Assembly: GCF_000002995.4 (NCBI RefSeq)
Contig: NW_025062478.1
Location: 1,054,001 to 1,118,000 of the forward strand
Source of the DNA: Brugia malayi
Taxonomy: Eukaryota > Nematoda > Chromadorea > Rhabditida > Onchocercidae
Direction: 5' to 3'
Length of the DNA: 64,000 bases
Shown here: piece by piece, positions 35,258 to 46,905 of the stretch
Layout: each line of letters begins with the position of its first letter
Position numbering within the stretch: the stretch's first letter is position 1
The notes under the pieces: generated by a model
Databases searched by the model: none
What the model was told of the DNA's origin: nothing
What the model saw: only the letters and a program-made list of their open reading frames with translations
Position numbers and translations under genes: made by a program

Positions 35258-38200
35258 ATGAAGCCAAAAAGGGAATTATGGTTAGCGGATCAAGTTGGCA
35301 TACGTGGTATAGAATTGTATATTCCAAAATTATATGTAAATCAGAAGGATCTTGAAACGGTAGCTTCATTTTTTTTTTTTATTAGCATTCATATTTGTAT
35401 GTTTCGTGTTAAGAGTATCTTTATGATTGCCCTTTAACCTTTCTATGATATAATTTCAGGATTAATTTTTATCGAATTTGTTTTTCTATTGTTTTTCCAA
35501 AAACTTTTTTCTCCTTTATTATCTTATCGTGTAATTTCCTTTTCTCCGTCTATTCTCTTTCTCTTTTCGTGTTATTTCACTTTCTGTTTCTAATTTGTTT
35601 CATATATACCTATTTTGATAGTATTTAAAAAGATTCTTTAAAATAATATGCTTCATACAACAAAAAAAAAGCATTTTTTTTTTTGAAATTTTTTTCAGTT
35701 TGACAGTGTTGAGAAAGGCAAATATACCATTGGGCTTGGACAAGATGAAATGAGTTTCTGTGCTGATCACGAAGATATTACGTCTATTTGTTTAACAGTT
35801 GTATCGAAATTACTAAAGAATTATAATGTATGATTTTTGTTCCGTTCACATATAATGTAGTTTATTCTTTTTTGATTTGCAATATCTTACTTTAAAAAAA
35901 TATGAAATGAATTTTTTTTACAATTATATGTCGAAGTTTACATTATAAGTTTACGTTCCAAGTGGCATTATATAGTGAACTTTTAATAAGATAACATAAG
36001 GTATTCATGAATTTCGACGACACTGTTAATAATTAAGTTCACAAACTGCATGTTGCAGCTTTCTGCCAAAGATATTGGTTTTCTTTGTGTTGGAACGGAA
36101 ACGTTAACTGATAAAAGCAAGAGTGTCAAAACTTCACTGATGAAATTATTCGAGGAAAATTCTGATATCGAAGGTGTTGATGTAAAAAATGCATGTTACG
36201 GTGGCACTCAAGCATTATTTCATGCAGTTGACTGGATTTATGCTAATTGGGAATCGGAAAGTTAGTAATTTATAGACATCGTATGTTACCTATCGAGTAA
36301 AAGATGTTATAAATATTTCGTTTAATTTTTATAAATTTCGTTTAATTTCAGGGCGGTATGCAATTGTCGTTATGGCAGATATAGCAGTTTATGATGCTGG
36401 ACCTGCACGATGTACGGGAGGTATTTTGTTGTAGAATATTATTAAACAAACTAAAATGACCATAAGCATAACTATTTCGATTTTAGGATTTCAGTTTTGG
36501 TTATTTGAATTTGATTGCTAAAGTAGAGAAATCAATCGATGGACGAAAAAACGGTGGTAGAAGGAAAAACAAGATTTACATTACCGATTTTAGAAATCAA
36601 AATAGAGTTTTTTAGTTTGGATATGAGATGTCGTTCTCTATCATGAAGTAACTAACTTTAGATGAAGCATTTATTTCTTATCTTACATGATTGATCTTTT
36701 TATTAAACTTTGACTTTTTTTTTTTTATAGGAGCTGGAGCCTTTGCAGCTTTAGTTGGTCCAAATGCAGTATTGTCATTTGAAAGAGGACTTCGTGCGAC
36801 GTATATGGTTGATGTTTACGATTTCTACAAACCAAATCAACCTATATCCTCAGAATATCCTGTTGTCGAAGGACAGGCCAGCTTACAGGCTTACCTCACT
36901 GCTGTAGATGAAGTTTATAAGTTATTCTGCCAAAAGGCTGAAAAATTAAAAGATGAAGGTTTTAGATTTTTGAAATTTGCAGTATGTGTTTTTGTATTTG
37001 AGCAATATAAGAAATTACTGCCTTCCTTTTTCTCAATGTTCTGAACAAATGGTGCTGTGTTAAGTTCAAATTAAAAATCAGAATTCGACTGATGGATGAT
37101 ATTTAATTTCAGTAGTGAATATTTCGGATTTCGATGCTATCTTTTTTCATTGTCCGTTTACTCGTCTTGTTCAAAAGGCCCTTGGTGTATTGGCGTTTGC
37201 TGATTTCAAGCGTGGATTAAGCAATCATTTGACAGATACCATACGGGCTAGACCTTCATCGTTAGATTTTTAAGATTTTTTGATATATCTATTAGTGTTA
37301 TATTTTGTTTGCTAGTAATATATTTTGAAGTAATGAAATTTGATGCCTTTAAATTATTTATGGTTTTAAAAAGCTTTCTTCTTCATAACACATAAAATAT
37401 CCCATAAAATCGATTTAAATAAATGAGAATTAAAAGGAAATTTTCAAACGACTCTATTATCTGATGGGAGCTTTTCTGCAAGCCTTTTTTGCAATCTTTC
37501 TATTATTAAAATGATTAGTATTACTAGTGTTTCAGGTTTTTACTTCAACCTCGTGAATTAAATTATATGAGTCGTGATTTTGCTAAAATGACAACACAAA
37601 TAAGTGCAAAAGTTTGGGCTCAGAAGACTGAACCGTTTTTGTTACTTAACCGTCGAATTGGAAATACGTATACAGCATCACTCTATTTGCAACTTATTTC
37701 TTTCTTTTATTGGCAAGTTTCAAGATATTTCTTTTTTTTAGCTGATATTGTTGTTGATTCTTGATGCGTTAAGTGAAACTAGTTTTAAGAATGTGTATTA
37801 TGCACATTCTTGGCATTTTTTGCTTTATGTAACTTCTTTGTATATTTCATACTTAATTTATTTCCTAGAAAAATTTCTTGTCTCTTTTGTTTTCAACTGC
37901 TGTCATTCAATTTTTATTTTATATCATCATATAACCGATTGTCGCACCAATAATTAAACAAAGAACAGCTTTCCACTGGATGTTACTTTCTGTTTTTCAG
38001 TTCGCCGATTGATAACACTTTAGCTGGCAAACGACTTTTATTTTTCTCATATGGTAGCGGAGCAGCTTCAGCAATGTTTTCTGCTCGAATATTAATACTG
38101 GAAAAGGGTTGGTGACTTTATGTCAGATTAATAGTAAAACTTTTCCACTAGATGTTACTTTCTGTTTTTAATTGAAGTATTAAAGTAGTTTCTGCTTTTC

Positions 38201-38980
38201 TTCGTGCTTAGAACTTCTTTCAAGTTTTTTCCTTTATTTTTTAAGATAGTGAAATAAAGTTTGAAAATCTTACGTTTCATTCTCCTTTATTCCCTTTAGT
38301 AATTTCAAACTTTTCTACATTATTTCCTATAAGCTTTTTAATTTATTATAATGCAAAAGATTGAGACACTACCCTTCCCTTCCCCTTCCCCCCCCCCTTT
38401 TTTTTTTTTTTTTTTTTTATTTTTTTTGATTGATTTGGAATTGATGCAATCGATATAAATCAGTTTAATTAATCCTAGTTTTATATTTTCCAGATGCTAG
38501 AGATCAGTGTACTCAAATAAAACAGAGCGCAAATGCAGCTGTAGCATTGTTGGGAGAACGTTTATGCGTACATCCAAAACGTTATAACGAAATTTTGGCT
38601 CTTAGAGAAAAACTTCTGTCAAGTGCAGGTACAATATTTTCTGGAATATCTGTATTTGTCTCTCGAAACTTTGAATTCTTTTTTTAGTTCGTGCATATTT
38701 ATAGAAGCAAAAGTGTTTGGCTAATGACAACTTTAAATACAACCATTGAAATGCATGCAACAGCATGCTACTGTCATGTTATTACTTTTATAAATGTTTA
38801 TCTCACGTCAATTTTTTTTTTTTTTTTTGTTTGAGAAGATTTTAGTTCGTTTCAGCTCCGTACAGGCCGGAAGGTGTGAGAAATAATTTGACGGATGAAT
38901 TCAGCCTATTTCCTAATACATATTATCTGATGAATATCGGAGACAAATACAGACGATATTATGCGCAAACATCCACTTAG
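35258..38980 (+). CDS. hmgs-1: Hydroxymethylglutaryl-CoA synthase
   Basis: Condenses acetyl-CoA with acetoacetyl-CoA to HMG-CoA, the step before HMG-CoA reductase in the mevalonate pathway. In animals without sterol synthesis, as nematodes are known to be, the product feeds dolichol, ubiquinone and prenyl groups. Ten exons join in frame: 35258-35359, 35699-35827, 36059-36260, 36352-36420, 36731-36958, 37113-37260, 37536-37712, 38001-38107, 38494-38628 and 38856-38980, giving 473 residues, normal for the cytosolic enzyme. The catalytic Cys is C123 in NACYGG, the general base Glu is E91 in VGTETL, and the His is H256 in FFHCPF. The GPNA, YDFYKP and FSYGSGAA motifs are present. There is no mitochondrial presequence in this form. 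Intron 7 appears to begin with GC (TG/GCAAGT), and intron 6 uses a weak GTTAGA donor. Exon phases are consistent throughout. Confidence 0.95.
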
Positions 38981-40048
38981 GATTGTTGTAGCTTGTTTGA
39001 AAGTAGCTGTAGAGTATTGCATTCCTGTATGTATCATTTCTTTTTTTTTTTTAGTCTGTTGTTTTATTTATTTTCACTGGTTGGAATTTTGTTTTTAAAT
39101 TATTTATTTTTAAATCTTACCAGTGATTCTTTAAATTATTTATTTTTAAATCTTACCAGTGATTCCTGTGTTGTTTTAGTGTTTTTTTTTTTTTTTTCAT
39201 GCAGGTTTTAGTGTTTTTTTTTTTTTTTTTTCATGGAGGTGAAATGTTACTGATCCGTTAATTTATTTTTACAAGTTTGTATGATGATTTTCGGTGGATT
39301 TTAGCTTCTATTTTATGCTTTTTATTACTTATATGTTCAGTTAAAGCTCACATCACAAACACACTTCTTCAACATCTCAAATTCAGGTAGTGATTCAGTT
39401 GAAAGTGTATGGAAAAATTACCATTAATTTATACTGGATAAAATCACTACTTTAAGTTAACAATATTTATGATGTTGCAATAGCTATTAGTTAGCTTAAA
39501 TTAAAGTTTAAATACAGGTAAGTGATTGGTTAGCATAATGGGTGATGTCTACCATAATTTTTTTAGAATTTAAAATTTTTTGTTTACAATACAAGGTGCT
39601 GTATGATGATTGCTACTACGAATTGGACATTATTTTTATTATTTAAATACAGGTAAGTAATTTTTTTCTTTACATTTTTTTTCACTATTTTTGAACATAT
39701 TTTTTGTTTTATTATTTAAGCAGAATGCATATATAAAAACAGTATTTTTTAAATATTCCAGAAATGAAGCAAATATATTTCTAGTATATTATATTACATC
39801 ACTACGCCATTCTTAACGAATCTTTTTCCTTCTTTTTTTTTTTTTTCTTTATTTTGTTTTGCTTTTGAACATTAAAATTTCTGGAGATTTTTTAATTGAA
39901 ATCATTTCTCTTTTTTAATACAACTCTAAACATATTATACGATGTATTTTTTCAAAATTATTAAGAATCAATATGAGAATATTACTGTTTAGAAAAAGAC
40001 TAAATTGTTTTCATAAACCTTGTACACAAGTATATATGAAAAAAGAAA
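38981..40048. other. Tail-to-tail intergenic region
   Basis: Lies between the 3' ends of the synthase gene (plus) and the phosphoesterase gene (minus). It has T runs, a short tandem duplication near 39100-39165 (TTATTTTTAAATCTTACCAG), and two copies of TTTAAATACAGGTAAGT at about 39508 and 39643, each resembling a perfect splice donor. No coding exon is attached to either. Confidence 0.5.
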
Positions 40049-43000
40049 TCAGTCCTTACTATAGCCAGCTGGTAAAGGTATATCAAAAATGATCGGATCA
40101 TATTCTATCCTTAATTTATGATCACAAATTGATGCATTAATAAAAGTTGTATGACCATTTGTTGTTACACCATGCATCTGATGAATATGTCCAAAAACAT
40201 GAAATTTTGGTTTCACTCGTTTTTCCACTGTATTTAACAAATCAGCACATCCAGCTAATACACCATCACATTTATTCCAGGCATTAAAATCGCCATGTCC
40301 TAAAATAATTTATATCAGAAGTATTGTTTATTATTTATAAAATTCATTTACTAATTACTAATTTATTTATTGTTTATGGTTTTTCATCAGATAAGCTAAT
40401 AATAAGATTATTGTAATTAATTATTAACTATTTATTTCATCAATTAATTGTATAATCTTTAAATGAAGAATTGAATTAGTAAATGAATTCTTATTGAGTT
40501 CAAATGTTTTTGAAGAATACAGTGGATTATTTTGATATGATTATTGATAAATTAAACGAACAAATGATAATTTTAAATTTAAATTAATTACCAAGTGGTG
40601 GTGTATGAGTAATTAGTACATCAACTTTAGATGGTATAATCTTCCATTTTTGCATTATTGAATGACCACGTGAGCGATAAAATGAATAACCTGGCATTAA
40701 ATGCCATGGAGCGCCATAAATTGTTAAACCATAAATCTAAAAATATTTATTCTTTAATAAATAATTATTAAATAATCAAAAATACATAAATACAATTATA
40801 ATTTTTCATTTCTAATAATCTAATTATTATTCGTTTATTAATTTTTCATTTCTAATAATCTAATTATTATTCGTTTATTAATTTTTCATTTCTAATAATC
40901 TAATTATTATTCGTTTATTAATTTTTCATTTCTAATAATCTAATTATTATTCGTTTATTAATTTTTCATTTCTAATAATCTAATTATTATTCGTTTGTTA
41001 AAAAAAAAAAATGAAAAGTAAAAAATAATGCAAAAATTGGAGTGAAAGAGAGAAAGAGTTAAAAGAGGAGAAGAAGATAAGATGAGAAAAAATTTTTTTA
41101 AATCTTTTTAATGAAAAATTTTGAGTATTTTGTAAAATTTAATTTTACAAGATTATTTAATAAAACCAATTCTATGATAGATTTTTTTTCTCTTTTCTTT
41201 CTTTTTCACTAAAAATAATTTTTTTTTTTTTGTGATATTATTTTTAACCATTTTTTTTTTTTTTTTTTAATAATTAACATTTTTTCATTTCTTGTAAAGT
41301 AACTCTTTGTAACTCTTTTCTTTTTGTTGTGGAATAAGTAACAAATTCGATGTCAACGGAAGTTTCTTCTTATATGAGATGACATTTATGTAATTAATTA
41401 CCAAATATGCTTTTCTTGTTGATATTTTAAGAAAGTCAACAACAACAACAAAAAAAAAAAAAAAAAAGAAAAACGAAGGAAATGAATTGAAGAAATAATA
41501 ATATTTCAAAAATTGTTTAGCAATGAATTTTTTTTTTTTAGTTTAAACAAAAAAAAATAACACAATTATTTTCATTTTATCTTCTAAATTTACTTTTTTG
41601 TTATTTTTATTTTTACTTATCAACATTTATTTAACTTAAGTTATAATTTATGAGCTTATCTTATAAATTAAATATGCATTATCATAAGAAATAAATTGTC
41701 ATTTAAAATTATAATTTTTTAACTTAATTTAACTTAAATATTAACTTAAATGCAATAACTTATAAATTAACTATACATTATCATAAGAAATAAATTTCCA
41801 TTTGAAATTATAATTTATTAATTTAATTTAACTTAAATGTATTAACTTATAAATTAAATATGCATTATCATAAGAAATAAATTGTCATTTAAAATTATAA
41901 TTTTTTAACTTAATTTAACTTAAATATTAACTTAAATGCATTAACTTATAAATTAAATATACATTATCATAAGAAATGTAAACAAAAGGAAAAAAAAGTA
42001 ATAACAAAACCTCAATTTGTCGATCACATAGGTAAGAGCAATTTGTTAGCAATTCATATGGCTTACTAATACCAAGCATATTTAAGCCAGCAAGTTGCTT
42101 TTCATTTAACTCTTCACCATCTTCAAAACCAATTTCATGATTTCCAGCTACAACTATCTTATGTTTATGCGGTAAACTACCTGAAATCAATGATAATTTA
42201 TTAAAAAAAAAAAAAAAAAAAAAATTTTTTTTCAAAATAATTTTTAAATATTTTAAAGTGATTCTATAGCTATGGTAAAAAAGTGGAAATTATTGTATCA
42301 GTAAGATTAAATGTCGTTTTTTTTTTTTTTCTTAAAAGTTTTAATACTATACTATCTCTTATAAAAATCATTCATTTAATAATTAATAAATTAAAAATAA
42401 AATTAATTTGTACCAAAATTTTTTTCATTTTTTTAAAAAGTTTTAATGCTATATTATAGTATTAATTTGTTTAATAGTTTCAATACTATACTCTTATAAA
42501 AACACATTTAATAATTAATAAATTAAAAATAAAATTAATTTATACAATCAGTTTATGAGTTTCAATAAATATAAGATAGTTTGAATTGAATTTAAAAAAA
42601 TGTACCAATTTGGGCATTAAATTTAATTACTTCACCAATATCACCATAATTTGTAAAATCACCAGCATGAATGAAAATATCACCGTCCGGTATTACGGAT
42701 AATACTTCTTCCATTTTTTCATGTGTATCCGAAATACACACAAAACGTACCTTATTTTCAAAAATTGGTGTATCAAGCCTAAAATTATGCTCACGATATA
42801 CTTATATTTGAATTGCATATACTTTTACTTTTAAATAAGATAATATTTTCTTTTTTTTTTATTAATTCTCTGAGAATCAAAAATTTTGATTATAATTGTA
42901 ATTAAAATTGAATTGATAATTTATTGAAAACAGTTATTGAAATTTTTTGTTAGATAAATAAATTAAATCAATGATAATTAATAGATATTTAATATGGAAT

Positions 43001-43154
43001 TTTTTCTTTCTTTTTTTAAAAAAAAAAAAAAAAAAAAAATTTACCTCAATGGCTTAACAGGCTCAGAAATGCGTCCCTGTTTCAAATATTTGCGCCATAA
43101 TTCGACTGGTTTATGTGATAATGGATCAACTGGGACGACATTTCGTTCCGCCAT
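40049..43154 (-). CDS. MPPED/UPF0046 metallophosphoesterase
   Basis: A calcineurin-like metal-dependent phosphodiesterase of the MPPED1/MPPED2 (UPF0046, 239FB-like) family. Five exons join in frame: 43045-43154, 42606-42778, 42011-42180, 40592-40736 and 40049-40299, giving 282 residues, close to mammalian MPPED2. All metal-site motifs are present in order: SDTH (D54, H56), GDIFIHAGD (D77), GNHE (N108, H109), THTPP (H195) and FGHIH (H237, H239). Mammalian MPPED2 is known to have Gly in place of the first His of the last motif, which lowers activity; here the His is kept, so a fully active site is expected. The physiological substrate is unknown for the family; cyclic nucleotides are hydrolysed in vitro. 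No signal peptide is visible, so it is probably cytosolic. Introns 3 and 4 contain tandem repeats. It lies tail-to-tail with HMG-CoA synthase. Confidence 0.94.
40801..41000. repeat. Five near-perfect 40-bp tandem copies
   Basis: ATTTTTCATTTCTAATAATC opens each 40-bp unit, starting at 40801, 40841, 40881, 40921 and 40961. Only one base differs, in the last copy. It lies in intron 4 of the phosphoesterase gene, just after its donor-side exon end is left behind; the near-identity suggests recent expansion. Confidence 0.96.
41660..41990. repeat. Intronic 99/87-bp tandem repeat
   Basis: Copies of a unit beginning CTTATAAATTAAATATGCAT start at 41660, 41759, 41846 and 41945. The spacing of 99, 87 and 99 bp shows one internally deleted unit. 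All lie within the same large intron of the phosphoesterase gene, next to exon 3. Confidence 0.9.
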
Positions 43155-43564
43155 ATTTTCTTATTAAACTTTTCCTTCTTCCTTTCTTTTTTTCTTCTTT
43201 TTTAAATCAAATTTTAACAGCCTTTTTTTCAGGTAGAAAGAATGTGAAGATAATTTCTCATTAGTAAAATATGATGGTAAACTTTGCGATAGTATTAATT
43301 TAAATAGTTTCTTTCTTTCTTTCTTTTGTCAAATAATTTGAAGATTGGTTGGTTCTTTGATCACTTAAAAAAAAAAAAAAGAATTTTTTTTTTTCTTTTG
43401 TTAAAGAAAATGTAAATCTATCATTCATTTTCTTTTCACAATTAATATTTGATATAATTATAATCGATGACAATGAGTTGGGCAAAAAATATTTAATCGT
43501 AATAATTTATTGGTAAGAAAAGAAAAAAAAAAGAAAAAGCTAAGAATATACATAAATTTTCTAA

Positions 43565-44130
43565 AAATATACAATTTATACTTAAATATGTGATTTATTA
43601 TTGAATATATAATTTATAATCAAATAAATTTGTAATTTGATAAACGTTTTATAATTAAGTGTACAATTTATAATTAAATATACGATTTATAATTAAATGT
43701 ACCATTTATTATTGAAACAAATAAATGATTTCCAATTAAATATACGAATTATAATTAAATAAAAGATTCATAATTAAATATACGATCTCATAATTTGATG
43801 TAAATAAACGATTTATTATTGAATGTATAATCAAACAAATGATTTCTAATCAAATATACGAATTATAAATAATTAAATAAATGATTCATAAATAAATTTA
43901 TGATTTCATAATTAGATATAAATATATGATTTATAATCAAGTAAATGATTTCTAATTAAATATACAAATTAGAATTAAACAAACGATTCATAATTAAATA
44001 TACATAGTTAGGTATAAATGTACGATTTATAATCAAATAAATGATTTCTAATAAAATATACAAATTAGAATTAAATAAACGATTCATAATTAAATATATG
44101 ATTTAGCTAAATATAAGATTTATTACTGGA
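43565..44130. repeat. Degenerate ATTTATAATTAAATATACG repeat
   Basis: More than 20 imperfect units of 18-22 bp, alternating ATTTATAATTAAATATACGA and CAAATAAATGATTTCTAAT forms. It looks like an old, strongly diverged satellite upstream of the phosphoesterase start. Confidence 0.75.
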
Positions 44131-45840
44131 TGCATCACTTATTAAATAAAAATTCTTTCATTTAGCTAACATTCACATTAATATTTTATACTTCAAAAAA
44201 AATTTTACAAAACATTCTTCATCGAAATAAATGAATGTGTCAGCAAAAAAGAATTGTTGATGAAAGAAAATAATAATCACAAAAAAGAGCGAAAAGATTG
44301 AAAAAATATGATAAGACTTTGATTGCGGTAAAATGTTTAAGAATGAATGCTGATAAAGCTAATAGAAACCATTTATTTATTTTATTTATTTATTTTTGAA
44401 GTATAATAATTGATAAAATATAGAAATTGAAATAATATGCAAAAAAAGAATCTGAAAATTATCACATAAATTAAAATAAAGAGAATAAATTATATAATTA
44501 TCTATAAGAATGAAAGAAATGATAAATAAAAATAATTATAATTAGCTAATTGGAAAAAGCATTTTATATTTGTCATATCAGTAAGAATTTTTTTTTTCTT
44601 TTTTTAAATATATTTTTCTAAATTATAAATATTAGTTTTATAAGATTTAGTAGAATTCATGTGGAAGTTCAAAAGTACATAATAAATAGCGCAATTATCT
44701 TGAATGTATTGTATATTTTAATTAAATATTACGCATGCAATTAATACTAACAATTTTAAATATAACAAAAAAAAATTTTGAAATCAAAAAAGAAAAAATA
44801 AATTTGAAATGGCAAAATTTACTTCAAATTCAACGATATAAGAAAAAAATCGAAATCTACGAGAATTTATATCGAATTTGTCTACCAAATTTAATGTATT
44901 TTATGAGAGAAAAAAAAAAAAATGATTAATTCTACTAATGAATCTATTGAATACTTTACTTTTTAAAAAAAGCAAAATTGAAATTTGATTTAATTAATTG
45001 TCAATTCTTTCATTACTTAAAAGATGGAAGAAGAATCATTTAAATATTCACATATGATTAAATCAATATTTTTCTAAAAAAAAAAAAAAAAAAAAAAAAC
45101 ATTTGTCAAATTTACGATTGTTTAATAAAATACATTAAGCAAATAAGCATAATAATTAAAATTAGAGAGAAAAGATTAAAAGAAAAATTTAAATTATTAT
45201 AAAATGTTATTAATTATTATCATCTAAAAATAGTCGCAAAATACCTCTAAAATTATATTTATGTTCAAAATTTTTTTCTCCATTAATCAAACTTTTTTTT
45301 CAATGTTTTTTTTTTTTTTTAAAAAAAAAAAGAATTTATAAATTTTCCCATTAAATTTTAAAACATATTTTTTTGATTTCTTTTTTCTTTTTTTCTGAAT
45401 TGATGTAATTATCAAATATATTTTAATTTGTTGACAACAATCAAAAAAATTTTTTCTCATCCAAAATAAAGAATGTAATGCAAAAAAAAAAATTGTTATA
45501 ATACATGTTGAAATATCATTTATAAAATAATTTTTCGTATATACTTAAATTAAAACTACCATGTTCATCACATTTTATTGAATTGAAATTTTAATTTCTA
45601 GTTTTGGTTTTATGTTGATGGTAATTATATGATCGTTTTTACAAAAAAAAAAAAAAAGCGAAAAAAAAAATAAAAACTTTGTTAAATAAAACTCAAATTT
45701 GAGAAATGATCAGATGACATTACAAAAATATTAGTTTTTTTTTTTTTTTTTATTTTTATCTTTGGAATAAACATTCCAAAGATAAATTATCAATTTCAAA
45801 AAGCGACAATATATAGGAAACTTTTCAAATATATTTTCTC

Positions 45841-46167
45841 TTTTACATTCCTTTTTCTTTCTTTCCCTCTCTCTCTCTCTCTCTCGTATTATTATCATTA
45901 AATATGAAACTAAAATGCAAAAAAAAAAAAAAAAACAATCAATCATTTCAAAAAATTCAACTTATCAGGTTGTAAAATATATTATCAATCAAAATAAAGT
46001 AACTTATTTCTTTTACAATCCTTTTTCTTTCTTTCCCTCTCTCTCTCTCTCTCTCATATTATTATCATTAAATATGAAACTAAAATGCAAAAAAAAAAAG
46101 GAAACAATCAATCATTTCAAAAAACTCAACTTATCAAGTTATAAAGTGCATTACCAATCAAATAAAA
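45841..46167. repeat. Segmental duplication, two copies 170 bp apart
   Basis: Segment 45841-45997 recurs at 46011-46167 with few differences. Each copy contains TTTTACA, CTTTCTTTCCC, a (CT)n run, a TATTATTATCATTAAATATG part, an A run, and AACAATCAATCATTTC followed by CTTATCA. The A run differs in length and composition between the copies. Confidence 0.93.
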
Positions 46168-46288
46168 TAGCTTCGATGATAACAAGTAGCTAAAATTAAA
46201 TGAGAAAAAAAAGTTTTTAAAGTAATAGTAAAGGTAACAGTAGTAACAATAATTAATAATGACAATGATAATAATAAGTGATAGTAAT

Positions 46289-46289
<1 letters not shown>

Positions 46290-46339
<50 letters not shown>
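46290..46339. repeat. (AAT)n microsatellite
   Basis: About 16 uninterrupted AAT units. It creates poly-Asn and poly-Leu frames on the two strands that are not genes. Confidence 0.95.
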
Positions 46340-46340
<1 letters not shown>

Positions 46341-46654
46341 GCAACAGTAGCCGAACAATGGTTTTCTTCTCTTCAACTACTATCAAAGCAACATTATTTA
46401 TTATCAATTGTCAACCAAATAATGACAATTATATTGATTGATAACTGAAAATTTGTCATAAATGTATGTTTGATTCCTTTTTCATTTTCAGTGTCTTTAA
46501 CCAGTTTGTGCACTTATTTATTGTTATCACATAGATTGCACAAATTATCATATTGACATTTCTATAGTAATTTATAAATTAATCAATAATTAGATGACTC
46601 TTATGCACTATCTTAATTTTTCGTCTATTTGACAATATAGAAAAGAAATATTTT

Positions 46655-46905
46655 TTGTTAATTGAATAATTGAATACTTAATATTAATTGAATATTTAAT
46701 GTTAATTGGATACTGCTGATTGAATACTTAATGATTACTGATCGAATATTTAATGATAATTGAATATCTACTTAATGCTAATTGAATATTCAATGTTAGT
46801 TGAATACTTAATCTGAATTGAGTACTACCAATTAAATACTTAATGTGAATTGAATATTTAATGCTAATTGAATACATAATGTTAACTGAATACTTAATGA
46901 TGGTA
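46655..46905. repeat. Degenerate TTGAATACTTAATG repeat
   Basis: About a dozen imperfect units of 20-25 bp such as TTGAATATTTAATGTTAATTG. It is an AT-rich minisatellite with no coding content. Confidence 0.8.

Noticed and set aside
44735..44929. 64-codon plus-strand frame with a plausible helical composition
   Set aside because: Lys/Ile/Asn content is what random AT-rich sequence gives; no family, splice signals or neighbouring exons support it.
46126..46441. Poly-Leu (minus) and poly-Asn (plus) frames
   Set aside because: Both come from the (AAT)n microsatellite at 46290-46339.
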